DNA of 21,690 nucleotides from a virus: positions 1-21,690 of the IMG/VR virus record IMGVR_UViG_3300023179_000575. One strand, 5' to 3'. The translations under genes and the position numbers were made by a program. The notes beneath the pieces were generated by a model that searched no databases, was not told where the DNA came from, and was given only the letters and a program-made list of their open reading frames with translations. How positions within the stretch are numbered: position 1 is the first letter of the stretch; every line of letters begins with the position of its first letter. Below are positions 4,755 to 12,043 of the stretch, one piece after another.

Positions 4755-5147
4755 TTTATTTAAATGGCTTCTATTTACTCTGACCATAATCCAGGTATTA
4801 TACCACTTACTTGAATCCTCTAATACATTATTGAGAAATTGTTCTTTTGCTTCTAAGTAATTTGTTACACCCTTAGATAAACAAAGATGAATGATTTCTC
4901 TCTTGAAATGCTCTTTGCCAATCTTTTCAATATCAGCTTTCAGTTCATCAGAGCTCGACCAATATTCTTTCCAATCACTCTCAACTTTATACCTAACCCT
5001 TTTCTTATTTACTTGCTTACGCTTTGGCGTCCAAAATAGCTTTTTTCCAATGTATTTCTTATTATTAAGAAGATTAGTTATAATATAAACAAATCCGACA
5101 TAATTACCTGGCTCAGTAAATTCTTGATCCTTGTAAAACCATGTCAT
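4743..5147 (-). CDS. GIY-YIG family nuclease
   Basis: GIY-YIG signature variant: GFVY at residues 18-21 and YIG at 32-34, followed by basic KRKQVNKKRVRYK, SDWKEYWSSS (57-66), a possible catalytic Glu99 in YLEAKEQF and Asn117 in WYNTW. The 134 aa length matches a single nuclease domain with no DNA-binding tail. Such proteins in T4-like phages are usually called homing or Seg-like endonucleases, but similar small ones may be repair or host-DNA nucleases. ATGA overlap with the zinc-ribbon gene. It is the last gene of the leftward metabolic block, and its end overlaps the opposing gene. Confidence 0.85.
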   Translation of the reverse strand: MTWFYKDQEFTEPGNYVGFVYIITNLLNNKKYIGKKLFWTPKRKQVNKKRVRYKVESDWKEYWSSSDELKADIEKIGKEHFKREIIHLCLSKGVTNYLEAKEQFLNNVLEDSSKWYNTWIMVRVNRSHLNKLAK

Positions 5148-5296
5148 TCATCTTCCTCATCATCATCATCATCGTCAATTTCGTATAATTCACGGCCACA
5201 AAAAGGACAAAAATTTACTTGATAATAGCTCTCATCTAAGTTATACTTTATCTTAAACATAGCACCACATTCATTACAATCGAATTGTTTTTGCAT
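5144..5296 (-). CDS. Zinc-ribbon mini-protein with acidic tail, 50 aa
   Basis: Encodes two Cys pairs of a zinc ribbon, CNECG (residues 7-11) and CPFCG (30-34), followed by a tail of almost only Asp and Glu (residues 41-50). ATG 5296 directly abuts the dCMP deaminase stop, and the end shares ATGA with the GIY-YIG start. Acidic-tailed zinc ribbons can bind RNA polymerase or nucleic-acid-binding partners; here that is inference. The tail is encoded by a GAT repeat, so its length may vary between relatives. Confidence 0.75.
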   Translation of the reverse strand: MQKQFDCNECGAMFKIKYNLDESYYQVNFCPFCGRELYEIDDDDDDEEDE

Positions 5297-5701
5297 CTAT
5301 ATTTCCTCTACCCTGACACCGCACTTCTTGAGAAATTGTAATCCATCGCTTGTTCTATATTGATTGCGATAGTAGACCGACCTAATACCTGTCGCGTATA
5401 TCAGTTTAGAACATTCCATACAAGGGACATGTGTAATAAACATATCAGCAGCAAGCCCGCTCTCATTTGATCTAGCAAGTTTAGAGATGGCATTAGCCTC
5501 TGCATGAATAACTTCAGTTTTCGTTTTATTCTCAGAATCTTCACATGCGTTATCCCATCCACTAGGTGTGCCGTTGTAGCCTATACTTACGATTCTATCA
5601 TCTTTAACAATAATAGAACCAACTTGTAATCTTTTCGCGTAACTTAATTTAGCAAACGTCTCAGCTACTTCCATGTAAGCACGTTTTAATTTATTTTGCA
5701 C
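5297..5701 (-). CDS. Deoxycytidylate (dCMP) deaminase
   Basis: Converts dCMP to dUMP, feeding thymidylate synthesis by the ThyX encoded at 12044-12712. The zinc deaminase motifs are complete: HAE at 66-68 (His ligand and catalytic Glu) and PCMEC at 93-97 (two Cys ligands). Also typical are VGSIIVKDDRIVSIGYNGTP (27-46) and the C-terminal strand-helix pattern. At 134 aa it is shorter than T4 Cd (193 aa). The start appears to be GTG at 5701, overlapping the upstream gene by 11 bases. ATG 5674 would remove the first helix. Confidence 0.92.
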   Translation of the reverse strand: MQNKLKRAYMEVAETFAKLSYAKRLQVGSIIVKDDRIVSIGYNGTPSGWDNACEDSENKTKTEVIHAEANAISKLARSNESGLAADMFITHVPCMECSKLIYATGIRSVYYRNQYRTSDGLQFLKKCGVRVEEI

Positions 5702-6044
5702 GTTTCTTTCTTTCTGTCATATCAAGGAATAAAATCTCAATGTCTGCGTGTTCACCAAAAGCCTTGTGAAACTTTTTTAATGAATCTTGGAAGTAAAGAG
5801 AGCTTGGATTATTACGACCAAAATATACATCATTAATTAGAATGTCTTTATATTCTTGCGAATCTTCTGTCAACGGAGCCCATTTGTTGAGTGGACATGT
5901 ATTAAGTGGAATTACAGCTTTCAACTTAATTACACATCCACATTCAGAACACATCTCAATACCGCCCATTGATTCTACATGTTTATCACATGAGCGGCAA
6001 ATCTCTAATCTTTTTGATATATAGTTCAAGCTACCTTGCCCCAT
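5691..6044 (-). CDS. Cys-rich zinc-binding phage protein, 117 aa
   Basis: Start placed at ATG 6044, with GGGAAG just upstream, inside the 3' end of nrdB (19-base overlap); a GTG at 6056 is the alternative. The N-terminal half carries a Cys pattern: CRSC (about residues 16-19), CSECGC (about 32-37) and CPLNKW (about 50-55). The order CxxC...CxxCGC...CPxxKW matches small zinc proteins I have seen in aquatic phages. The C-terminal half is acidic with SLYFQDSLKKFHKAF and IEILFLDMTERKKR. Unknown function; the position between nrdB and dCMP deaminase suggests co-expression in nucleotide metabolism. Confidence 0.75.
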   Translation of the reverse strand: MGQGSLNYISKRLEICRSCDKHVESMGGIEMCSECGCVIKLKAVIPLNTCPLNKWAPLTEDSQEYKDILINDVYFGRNNPSSLYFQDSLKKFHKAFGEHADIEILFLDMTERKKRAK

Positions 6045-7018
6045 ACATCTTCCCACGATCCACTCAAAGCACCTTTAGCATAGTCAGTTGCTCTGTTTTC
6101 AAAAAAATTCGTATGAATTGGCGCATTTATTTGTTCTTCCACCCAAGGCAAAGGATTTTTCTTAACTTTCATGATTCCTTTAAGACCCATACTGATAAGG
6201 CGACGATCAGCAATATAGCGGATATACTGTTTAACGTCACGAGCGTCCAGGTCAGCCACACGTACCATGCCAAATGCCAGGTCAATAAACTTATCTTCCA
6301 AATCAACCATCTTAGTTGCAATGGTATAAATTTTAGATTTAAGATTGTCATTCCAAATTTCTCTATTTTCTTCTATATAGGTTCTGAATAACTTAATCAT
6401 ACTTTCAGCATGCATTGTTTCATCGACAATTGACCAGGTTACAATTTGCCCCATGCCCCTCATCTTACCGTGGCGTGGAAAATTAAGTAGCATAATAAAT
6501 GATGAAAATAATTGCATACCCTCGGTGAATGCACTAAATGCGGCAATGTGTTCAGCCGTAGATTCTTTAGCGCTATTCCTAGAACTTAAGTCTAGCAAGT
6601 AATCATGCTTTTCTCTCATTTCGGCATATTCTAAAAATTGATTATAAGTTGTTTCTGGCATACCCAATGATTCAATCAAATGTGAATAGGCAGCAATATG
6701 CAATGCTTCTCTTGCAGCAAATCCAGCTAACATCATTCTAACCTCTGGCTGTGGAAAGTATGGTAGGTAATTCTTCACATAACCACCAGCAACATCAATA
6801 TCTCCTTGTGTAAAGAATCTGAAGATGTGTGTTAGAAACTTTTGTTCATCCTCTGTTAATTTATTTTTCCAATCCTTAACATCCTCAAGCATTGGAACTT
6901 CTGTATGTAACCAATGTGCTTGTTCATGCTTTAACCACGCCTCATACGCCCAAGGATAGTTAAATGGTTTGTAGTAGCTTCTGTCTTCTAGTAAGTTAGT
7001 TTTTGTTTTTTTAATCAT
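6026..7018 (-). CDS. nrdB: Ribonucleotide reductase class I beta subunit
   Basis: Small subunit holding the diiron/tyrosyl radical centre that drives NDP reduction by NrdA. By alignment to E. coli R2, the metal ligands are Asp73 (QGD), Glu104 and His107 (REALH), Glu166 (FTEGM), Glu200 and His203 (DETMH), and the radical tyrosine is Tyr111 at H+4. All are kept, so it is not the metal-free Ie type. 330 aa is near the short end of the family. ATG 7018 overlaps the upstream stop by 8 bases (ATGATTAA). It is separated from nrdA by four genes, unlike the adjacent arrangement in many phages. Confidence 0.95.
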   Translation of the reverse strand: MIKKTKTNLLEDRSYYKPFNYPWAYEAWLKHEQAHWLHTEVPMLEDVKDWKNKLTEDEQKFLTHIFRFFTQGDIDVAGGYVKNYLPYFPQPEVRMMLAGFAAREALHIAAYSHLIESLGMPETTYNQFLEYAEMREKHDYLLDLSSRNSAKESTAEHIAAFSAFTEGMQLFSSFIMLLNFPRHGKMRGMGQIVTWSIVDETMHAESMIKLFRTYIEENREIWNDNLKSKIYTIATKMVDLEDKFIDLAFGMVRVADLDARDVKQYIRYIADRRLISMGLKGIMKVKKNPLPWVEEQINAPIHTNFFENRATDYAKGALSGSWEDVWGKVA

Positions 7019-7559
7019 TTGTTATTGTTCCTGGAACTATGTCCACAACCATGTGGATTCTTTCTTGTAGTGATAAGTTAATTACGTGATGGGGTTGTTG
7101 ATTATTGATCTCAATTACTTGACCTTCAGCCATGTTAATTGTTTTTTCGCCACATTTAAAATAGACAAAAGGATTAGTTATGATCGGCGCGTGTATTCTA
7201 TGTGTTTTTTCGAGATAATCTCCTCCATCTACATGAAGAGGAATATTGCTTGCCGGTAATAGCTTTGTTAATATAATTTTAAAAATACTACCATAATTAT
7301 AAAACTTTGTCAACCCAGATAACAAATCTGATGCTATATTTGTTATATCTGTGTAAAGAGGTTCATAAATTTCCTCTTTACACACATCCCAAGGTACCCA
7401 CTTTACCTTTATTGTCCTAGTGTTCATATGAACGGGGAATTGTTCTCCACGTTCTTTTTCGGCATCCCACCATGTATTAGGAATGTTTAATACGTAATTC
7501 TTCAATCTAGTATGATCAAAGCCAATACCTATATCCAAAAAACCATCTGGTTTAATCAT
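7011..7559 (-). CDS. AspH-like 2-oxoglutarate/Fe(II) oxygenase
   Basis: Resembles the aspartyl/asparaginyl beta-hydroxylase fold. Residues about 105-175 carry PLHVDGGDYL (His109, Asp111), RIHAPIITNPFVYF (Arg121), GQVIEINNQQPHHVIN (His157/His158) and ERIHMVVDIV (Arg167 for the 2-oxoglutarate carboxylate). The facial triad HxD...H is complete. Family members hydroxylate protein side chains or small molecules; the substrate here is unknown. The first 100 residues (FPVHMNTRTIKVKWVPWDVC) are a less familiar extension. ATG 7559 lies in an ATGATTAA overlap with the 32-residue ORF. Confidence 0.8.
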   Translation of the reverse strand: MIKPDGFLDIGIGFDHTRLKNYVLNIPNTWWDAEKERGEQFPVHMNTRTIKVKWVPWDVCKEEIYEPLYTDITNIASDLLSGLTKFYNYGSIFKIILTKLLPASNIPLHVDGGDYLEKTHRIHAPIITNPFVYFKCGEKTINMAEGQVIEINNQQPHHVINLSLQERIHMVVDIVPGTITND

Positions 7560-7650
7560 TTGATATAAACTTTAAAAATTGTTTTTCCTTTAATACGCCT
7601 GTATGTCTTTTTACTTCGCCATCTTCATTAAGTAGAATTATCTTGCTCAT
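7552..7650 (-). CDS. 32-residue ORF between glycosyltransferase and oxygenase
   Basis: Encodes a protein starting MSKIILLNEDGEVKRHTG and ending KQFLKFISND. It fills the only gap between the GT9-like gene and the AspH-like gene, starts within an ATGA overlap and ends within an ATGATTAA overlap, so it fits the coupling pattern of this block exactly. No ribosome binding site is visible, in line with reinitiation. It looks like a beta hairpin plus a short helix. No family recognised. Confidence 0.55.
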   Translation of the reverse strand: MSKIILLNEDGEVKRHTGVLKEKQFLKFISND

Positions 7651-8546
7651 GCTTTTGAACGAATATGTTGAATTAGGTTTTCACAAATGGTGTCAATTTC
7701 TTCTTTAGTAAAATCCATCAAACCATCATTGCATGTTTCACTAATGTACATATCAAATTCGGCTAGCCGGTAGGGCATATAAGATCTTTCATCACTTTTT
7801 TCTATATTTGTAAACCATTCTGGATAGCCACAATTGATTGTAGTTGTACCGCCAAATATAACCATTCCAGGTTTATCAAATGCGTAAGCAAGATGCTGCC
7901 CCGCACTATCACAACCAAAATAATAATCACATTGTGATGCAATTATTGCCCATTCTCTAATTCCAACTCCTCTTATTGGCAAGACCATGTTGCGGTCTAT
8001 AAAAGGAATTTCCCTATCATCAAACAATGCAATTTGTAATCCCGCATTTATTAGCGTTTGAATAGTTTTAATTGTAAGTTCTCTTGAAAAAGATCTTACT
8101 GTGTTATCTAATACTTCTTTATCAGTAAATGTTGCAGTGCTTCCGAAGGGTTGAAATAAGACAGTCTTTTTTCCAGACTTCTTAATTACATCATTAAATC
8201 TATTTTTCTCTGACTTTGTTAGATATATTCTAGGTTTATCTACTTGACCTTCTATGTTATTGATATCTTCGTTGAATGCTTGAGCTAAGCTAATTTTGTT
8301 GTTGATATAATTGCTGTTGAAGTATGGCTCTGGTTTAATAATCTTACTATCTCTAATTCGATCAAATAACCCTTTAGTATTATTATCAAACACTCTTGGT
8401 GCTAACTTCTTATTACCCCAAAACAAAGGTGTCCAAAAGTATGTAATGATAGTTGTATCTGGATTATTATCAACGAATTCTTCAAGAGCTGGAATGGCAC
8501 AAATCTGACGGCCTGCACCACCATCTATTAATAACGTAGTTTTCAT
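7647..8546 (-). CDS. GT9 (heptosyltransferase-like) glycosyltransferase
   Basis: GT-B fold layout. The N-terminal domain begins MKTTLLIDGGAGRQICAIPALEE, the G-rich first loop plus alpha1. The C-terminal sugar-nucleotide domain has VLFQPFGSTATF, NAGLQIALFDD, DYYFGCDSAGQHLAYAF and KPGMVIFGGT, the pattern seen in family 9 ADP-heptose:LPS transferases (D...G.DSG..HLA.A...P...IFG.T). The start ATG 8546 follows the previous stop by one base; an in-frame upstream ATG at 8579 is rejected because it overlaps the oxygenase. Length 299 aa. The donor sugar and acceptor are unknown: host LPS, a virion protein, or something hydroxylated by the neighbouring oxygenases are all possible. Confidence 0.8.
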   Translation of the reverse strand: MKTTLLIDGGAGRQICAIPALEEFVDNNPDTTIITYFWTPLFWGNKKLAPRVFDNNTKGLFDRIRDSKIIKPEPYFNSNYINNKISLAQAFNEDINNIEGQVDKPRIYLTKSEKNRFNDVIKKSGKKTVLFQPFGSTATFTDKEVLDNTVRSFSRELTIKTIQTLINAGLQIALFDDREIPFIDRNMVLPIRGVGIREWAIIASQCDYYFGCDSAGQHLAYAFDKPGMVIFGGTTTINCGYPEWFTNIEKSDERSYMPYRLAEFDMYISETCNDGLMDFTKEEIDTICENLIQHIRSKA

Positions 8547-8547
8547 A

Positions 8548-9135
8548 TTATTTAAATTTTGGACCGTTAACCCATCCAACGAGGCTATATCTAGTTCCTA
8601 GAGTAACAGGTGTGACTTCATGTAGTGTAAAGCTTGGAAAGAAATTAATGGTACCTTGTTTCTTTGATGGTTTTGTGGGTGCAGGCCCTCCTATATGAAG
8701 AAGTAATTCACCACCTTCATAACTATTCTCGTTTGATAACTGAACACTAAAACTTAACTTCCTTGAATTAGCGGTATCAAATCCATAATCACAATGTTTA
8801 TCATACATGCCACCTTCACCGTCATTATCCTGATAACCAGTAAATTGCAATTGCTCTAATGCTATCAGATCGAACTGAAAGAATTGCTTGTTAATATTTG
8901 TAATTAAATCAGTACATTTTCTATACAACCAATCACATTCTGGATTTAAGTAATCTAACCAACTTATATCAGACCTTCTCAATTTATCATCATAGGGATT
9001 TTCACCAAATGTATTCGCTCTAATCTTAGGAAATACTTCAGTGCCTAGCCTAATAATTTCTTTACATTCATCTTCACTAAATGCATTTTCAATATATGCC
9101 CAAGATTCATTTTTCCAACCTGTTAAAAACCACAT
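8548..9135 (-). CDS. PKHD-type 2-oxoglutarate/Fe(II) oxygenase
   Basis: Prolyl-4-hydroxylase-like double-stranded beta helix. The iron ligands are His114 and Asp116 (KHCDYG) and His172 (LHEVTP), and Arg182 (GTRYSLVGWV) binds 2-oxoglutarate. SFSVQLSN and YEGGELLLH between them are the usual P4Hc core strands, and NFFPSFTLHEVTPV is the typical third-ligand strand. 195 aa is a normal single-domain length. Common in T4-like aquatic phages as a PiuC-like hydroxylase; the target is unknown. A good AGGAG lies eight bases before ATG 9135, and it follows nrdA by 15 bases. Confidence 0.88.
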   Translation of the reverse strand: MWFLTGWKNESWAYIENAFSEDECKEIIRLGTEVFPKIRANTFGENPYDDKLRRSDISWLDYLNPECDWLYRKCTDLITNINKQFFQFDLIALEQLQFTGYQDNDGEGGMYDKHCDYGFDTANSRKLSFSVQLSNENSYEGGELLLHIGGPAPTKPSKKQGTINFFPSFTLHEVTPVTLGTRYSLVGWVNGPKFK

Positions 9136-9150
9136 AATATATTCTCCTAA

Positions 9151-10950
9151 TTATCCCTCACAAGCTAAGCAAACTTCCTCGCTTTGTGCTAATTGTTTTA
9201 AGTCTATTTCTTCGATAACTTGACGTTCTATTTTCTTAGAGACTTTATCAGCTTTCGAAATCTTCTCGCTGCGGCAGTAGTAAAGCGTTTTGAGTCCTTG
9301 CTTCCATGCCAGGAAGTGTACTGCATGAATATACTTGATATTCGAATCGGGTCTAAAAAATAAATTAACGCTCTGTGCTTGGTCGATATAATGCTGGCGA
9401 TCGGCTGCATGCTGTACAATCCACCTTTGGTCAATTTCCATTGACGTCTTAAATACATCTTTGGTCCATTCGTCTAGGAATTCAAGATGTTGAACGCTGC
9501 CATCGTTGGCGATAATAGACGACCAGATTTCGTTATAATCCATCTTAGAGTCGGCATCACATTTCTCCATAATAATTTTGTCTAACCATTTATTCTTGTT
9601 TAACCACGCACCGCTGAGAGTGTCTTGCCTATATGCATTTGCTCGGTATGGTTCGATTGAGGGAGATGTATTGCCCATAATAATTGAAGAACTGGCATTA
9701 GGAGCAATAGCCATAACATGACTGAACCTACGACCCGTACCTTTGGCATCGGGAGCTTCGCCCCTTTCTTTACCCAATTCAATATTTGCATGATCTAATC
9801 CTTCACGGATGTGTTTGAATATTTGCTTGTTTTTACCAACAGCCATTGCCGATTCCCATGGCAAGTTGATTTTCTGCAAATAAGCATGGAATCCAAGTGC
9901 GCCAATACCAATCGAACGTTCCCGGAAAGCCGAATATGTTGCCCTGCCAATTGATTGTGGAGCATTATCAATAAAATATTGGAGAACATTATCAAGCATT
10001 TCAGCTATGTCACGAAGAAAAACCTTATCATTTTTCCAATCATCATAGTATTCCAAATTAACAGAGGATAAACAACATACGGCTGTACGTTCCTTGTCTG
10101 TTGGCAATACAATTTCAGAACACAAATTACTTTGACGAATCTTTAATCCAAGTTTCTTTTGAAACTCTGGCATTGTCCTATTACTTGTATCAATAAAATG
10201 AAGATAGGGTTCACCAGTTTGCATTCTAAGTTCTAAGATACGTTGCCATAGTCCTCTGGATGAAATCTTTTCACGGATTTCTCCATTATGCGGGTCTTTT
10301 AGCTCCCACGTATCGTCTGCTTTAGGATCAATCATACACTTTTCTATAATGTGCATAAAGTCATCAGTGATATTAATTCCATGATGCAAGTTCAGTGCTC
10401 GCATATTGGGATCACCAGTAGGCTTTCGCATATCTAAGAAGAGGAGAACATCCGGATGACTGATGTCAAGATAAGCAGCATAGCTACCGCGACGAGTACG
10501 ACCCTGTCTGTAAGCGAGAGAAGATGCATCGTAAGTCCGAAGATGAGGCATAACCCCAACAGACTTATCATCAGCACTACGAATACCAATTCCGATTCCA
10601 ATTCCACCTCCTAGCATGGATAACCAGTTTACTTCTGATAATGTATTGACTAATCCTTCTGCACTATCGTCTAGAAAGGGCAAAAAGCACGATATAGGCA
10701 GACCACGCTTCGAACGACCAAAAGATAAGATAGGTGTGCTATAGGAAAGCCAGTGTTTGCTAGAGTATTCATATAGGCGTTGTGCGTGGTCTTGATTGCT
10801 TCCGAAAGCGGCTGATACATATGCAAATCTTTCTTGTGGAGATTTTTCGCTTTCTAACATATAAGATTCTTGTAATCTTTTTATACCCAATTCATCGAAT
10901 AATTTGTCTCGAGAATAGTCTACCACAATACCGTGAATTGTATTTTGCAT
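9151..10950 (-). CDS. nrdA: Ribonucleotide reductase class I alpha subunit, short form
   Basis: Catalytic subunit reducing NDPs to dNDPs with NrdB. Active-site residues can be placed by alignment to E. coli R1: Cys88 (PISCFL), Asn275-Cys277-Glu279 (SNLCSE), Cys292 (AVCCLSS), Tyr557-Tyr558 (LYYC) and the C-terminal thiol pair Cys594/Cys597 (VCLACEG). The 599 aa protein is much shorter than E. coli or T4 NrdA (about 750-760). It begins near the 10-stranded barrel region and has no room for the N-terminal ATP-cone, so overall activity control by dATP is probably lost. ATG 10950 has AAGG upstream. Confidence 0.95.
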   Translation of the reverse strand: MQNTIHGIVVDYSRDKLFDELGIKRLQESYMLESEKSPQERFAYVSAAFGSNQDHAQRLYEYSSKHWLSYSTPILSFGRSKRGLPISCFLPFLDDSAEGLVNTLSEVNWLSMLGGGIGIGIGIRSADDKSVGVMPHLRTYDASSLAYRQGRTRRGSYAAYLDISHPDVLLFLDMRKPTGDPNMRALNLHHGINITDDFMHIIEKCMIDPKADDTWELKDPHNGEIREKISSRGLWQRILELRMQTGEPYLHFIDTSNRTMPEFQKKLGLKIRQSNLCSEIVLPTDKERTAVCCLSSVNLEYYDDWKNDKVFLRDIAEMLDNVLQYFIDNAPQSIGRATYSAFRERSIGIGALGFHAYLQKINLPWESAMAVGKNKQIFKHIREGLDHANIELGKERGEAPDAKGTGRRFSHVMAIAPNASSSIIMGNTSPSIEPYRANAYRQDTLSGAWLNKNKWLDKIIMEKCDADSKMDYNEIWSSIIANDGSVQHLEFLDEWTKDVFKTSMEIDQRWIVQHAADRQHYIDQAQSVNLFFRPDSNIKYIHAVHFLAWKQGLKTLYYCRSEKISKADKVSKKIERQVIEEIDLKQLAQSEEVCLACEG

Positions 10951-10979
10951 ATTGTTACTGCCTTGTTATTTTTATTGGA

Positions 10980-11240
10980 TCACAAACCTAAAATATTTCT
11001 TTTAGGAGCCTCGAGTTTTATAGTATCATTTTTACATTTTTCAGCCAATGCAATTGCACTAATTTTAACTCCATTATCACCTTGTTTTGCTATTTCAGCA
11101 ACCGCTGCAAAGCAAGCTGTTTGTGATACTGTGGCGTCTCGGCTAATTGCTTTAGCTGTATCATAATACAGCTGATCATTTGATGTCGTTGCACATCCTC
11201 CCAAAATTAGGCATAACAATATTAACATTATCTTTTTCAT
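10980..11240 (-). CDS. Small lipoprotein, third in lysis-like group
   Basis: Lipoprotein signal: MKKIMLILLCLILGGC with the lipobox LGGC and Cys16 as the lipidated residue, followed by ATTSND. The mature part (about 70 aa) has a helical Ala-rich stretch (TACFAAVAEIAKQGDNGVKI, then AIALAEKC) with two further Cys. The segment with AEIA..GD resembles small lipoproteins I have seen in other aquatic phages. It shares ATGA with the Rz1-like gene, suggesting a joint role at the outer membrane in lysis, but this is inference. Confidence 0.75.
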   Translation of the reverse strand: MKKIMLILLCLILGGCATTSNDQLYYDTAKAISRDATVSQTACFAAVAEIAKQGDNGVKISAIALAEKCKNDTIKLEAPKRNILGL

Positions 11241-11512
11241 TTTTTATTGTATATTTCTTTTTGCTTTTTATACCAATCATTCCAACCATCGTTTTTAACA
11301 CTGCATTCATAATATAGAGTATAATTGGTAACTACAGCTTTTAGCAACTCGGTTATAGCTGTTTGATTATTCTCTATTTGTTTTAAATCTGGACATTTTT
11401 CCTGAAGGGCAGCAGGTGCTTCTGGCCATTGTGGTTTAGCAGGTAAAAACTTTGTAACCAAACCGCAACTAGAAAGAATTAATGAAAGGAGAGCAATATA
11501 TATGATTTTCAT
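11237..11512 (-). CDS. Rz1-like outer-membrane spanin lipoprotein
   Basis: Lipobox LSSC with Cys16 after MKIIYIALLSLILSSC. The mature protein is Pro-rich near the start (PAKPQWPEAPAALQEKCPDL), then has a helical segment and WNDWYKKQKEIYNKK at the end. The order WP..P..L...CPDL...V..NY..Y.EC...W..WY..Q resembles phage Rz1-type o-spanins. It would sit in the outer membrane and bind the inner-membrane partner encoded just upstream. ATGA overlaps on both sides. Named from pattern memory, so a profile search should confirm it. Confidence 0.75.
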   Translation of the reverse strand: MKIIYIALLSLILSSCGLVTKFLPAKPQWPEAPAALQEKCPDLKQIENNQTAITELLKAVVTNYTLYYECSVKNDGWNDWYKKQKEIYNKK

Positions 11513-12042
11513 TTCTTCTCTCCTAAACCCTTTGCAGCTTCATTATGCATGTTTAGGATAACGGCTGGAACAGGGCATTCCTTTAAACTACGCTTTAGCT
11601 CTTCAATCTCATCTTCTAGCTTTTTCTTTTGTTCGGGTGATAAATCTTTGGTTATTTCTTTAACTACTTCTGGTCCTTGAATTATTTTATCAACAAACTT
11701 GGTAATAATTTCACCCTTTTCACGAACGATCTTAGTTTTTTCTACGATCTTTTCTTGGATTTCAGTAGTTACTTGCTTGCCTTTGCTTTCAGCTTCTGCA
11801 ACCTGTTGTTCTAATTCCTTGACTCTATTTTCCCATTTTTGTTCATTGCTTGCTGCACCAAGGAACCAAATTGAAATTACTGTCAAAGCAATACCAACAC
11901 CTTGGACAGCAAATCTATTTGCAGTAACTAATGGAATTTTAGAAAGGAACCAGGCAGCTGCAATTGCTGAGACTCCTAGAGCTAGTGTGAATGCCCAAAA
12001 CCAGGTTGGGATCCAACTAAAGAGCATGGTTAGTTGCCACAT
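11509..12042 (-). CDS. i-spanin (Rz)-like membrane protein with coiled coil
   Basis: Two hydrophobic segments (about residues 13-33 and 44-63), then a long charged coiled coil (about 65-160: KELEQQVAEAESKGKQV, VEKTKIVREKGEIITKFVDK, SPEQKKKLEDEIEELK), ending ECPVPAVILNMHNEAAKGL. This matches the layout of phage i-spanins, where the periplasmic coil reaches the outer-membrane Rz1 partner; the CPVP...HN.AA ending is also seen in such proteins. The second membrane segment is unusual, since Rz normally has one. It is followed by the Rz1-like gene with an ATGA overlap. Confidence 0.75.
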   Translation of the reverse strand: MWQLTMLFSWIPTWFWAFTLALGVSAIAAAWFLSKIPLVTANRFAVQGVGIALTVISIWFLGAASNEQKWENRVKELEQQVAEAESKGKQVTTEIQEKIVEKTKIVREKGEIITKFVDKIIQGPEVVKEITKDLSPEQKKKLEDEIEELKRSLKECPVPAVILNMHNEAAKGLGEKK

Positions 12043-12043
12043 A

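Noticed and set aside
4743-5147. GIY-YIG gene as a free-standing homing element inserted in another gene
   Set aside because: No split gene or intron boundary around it; it is coupled by ATGA to its neighbour.
6026-7018. NrdB as a metal-free class Ie subunit
   Set aside because: All six metal ligands and the radical tyrosine are present.
7647-9135. T-even style DNA base glucosylation
   Set aside because: No dCMP hydroxymethylase, and the glycosyltransferase looks like GT9 rather than T4 alpha/beta-glucosyltransferase; kept only as an open possibility for the cluster.
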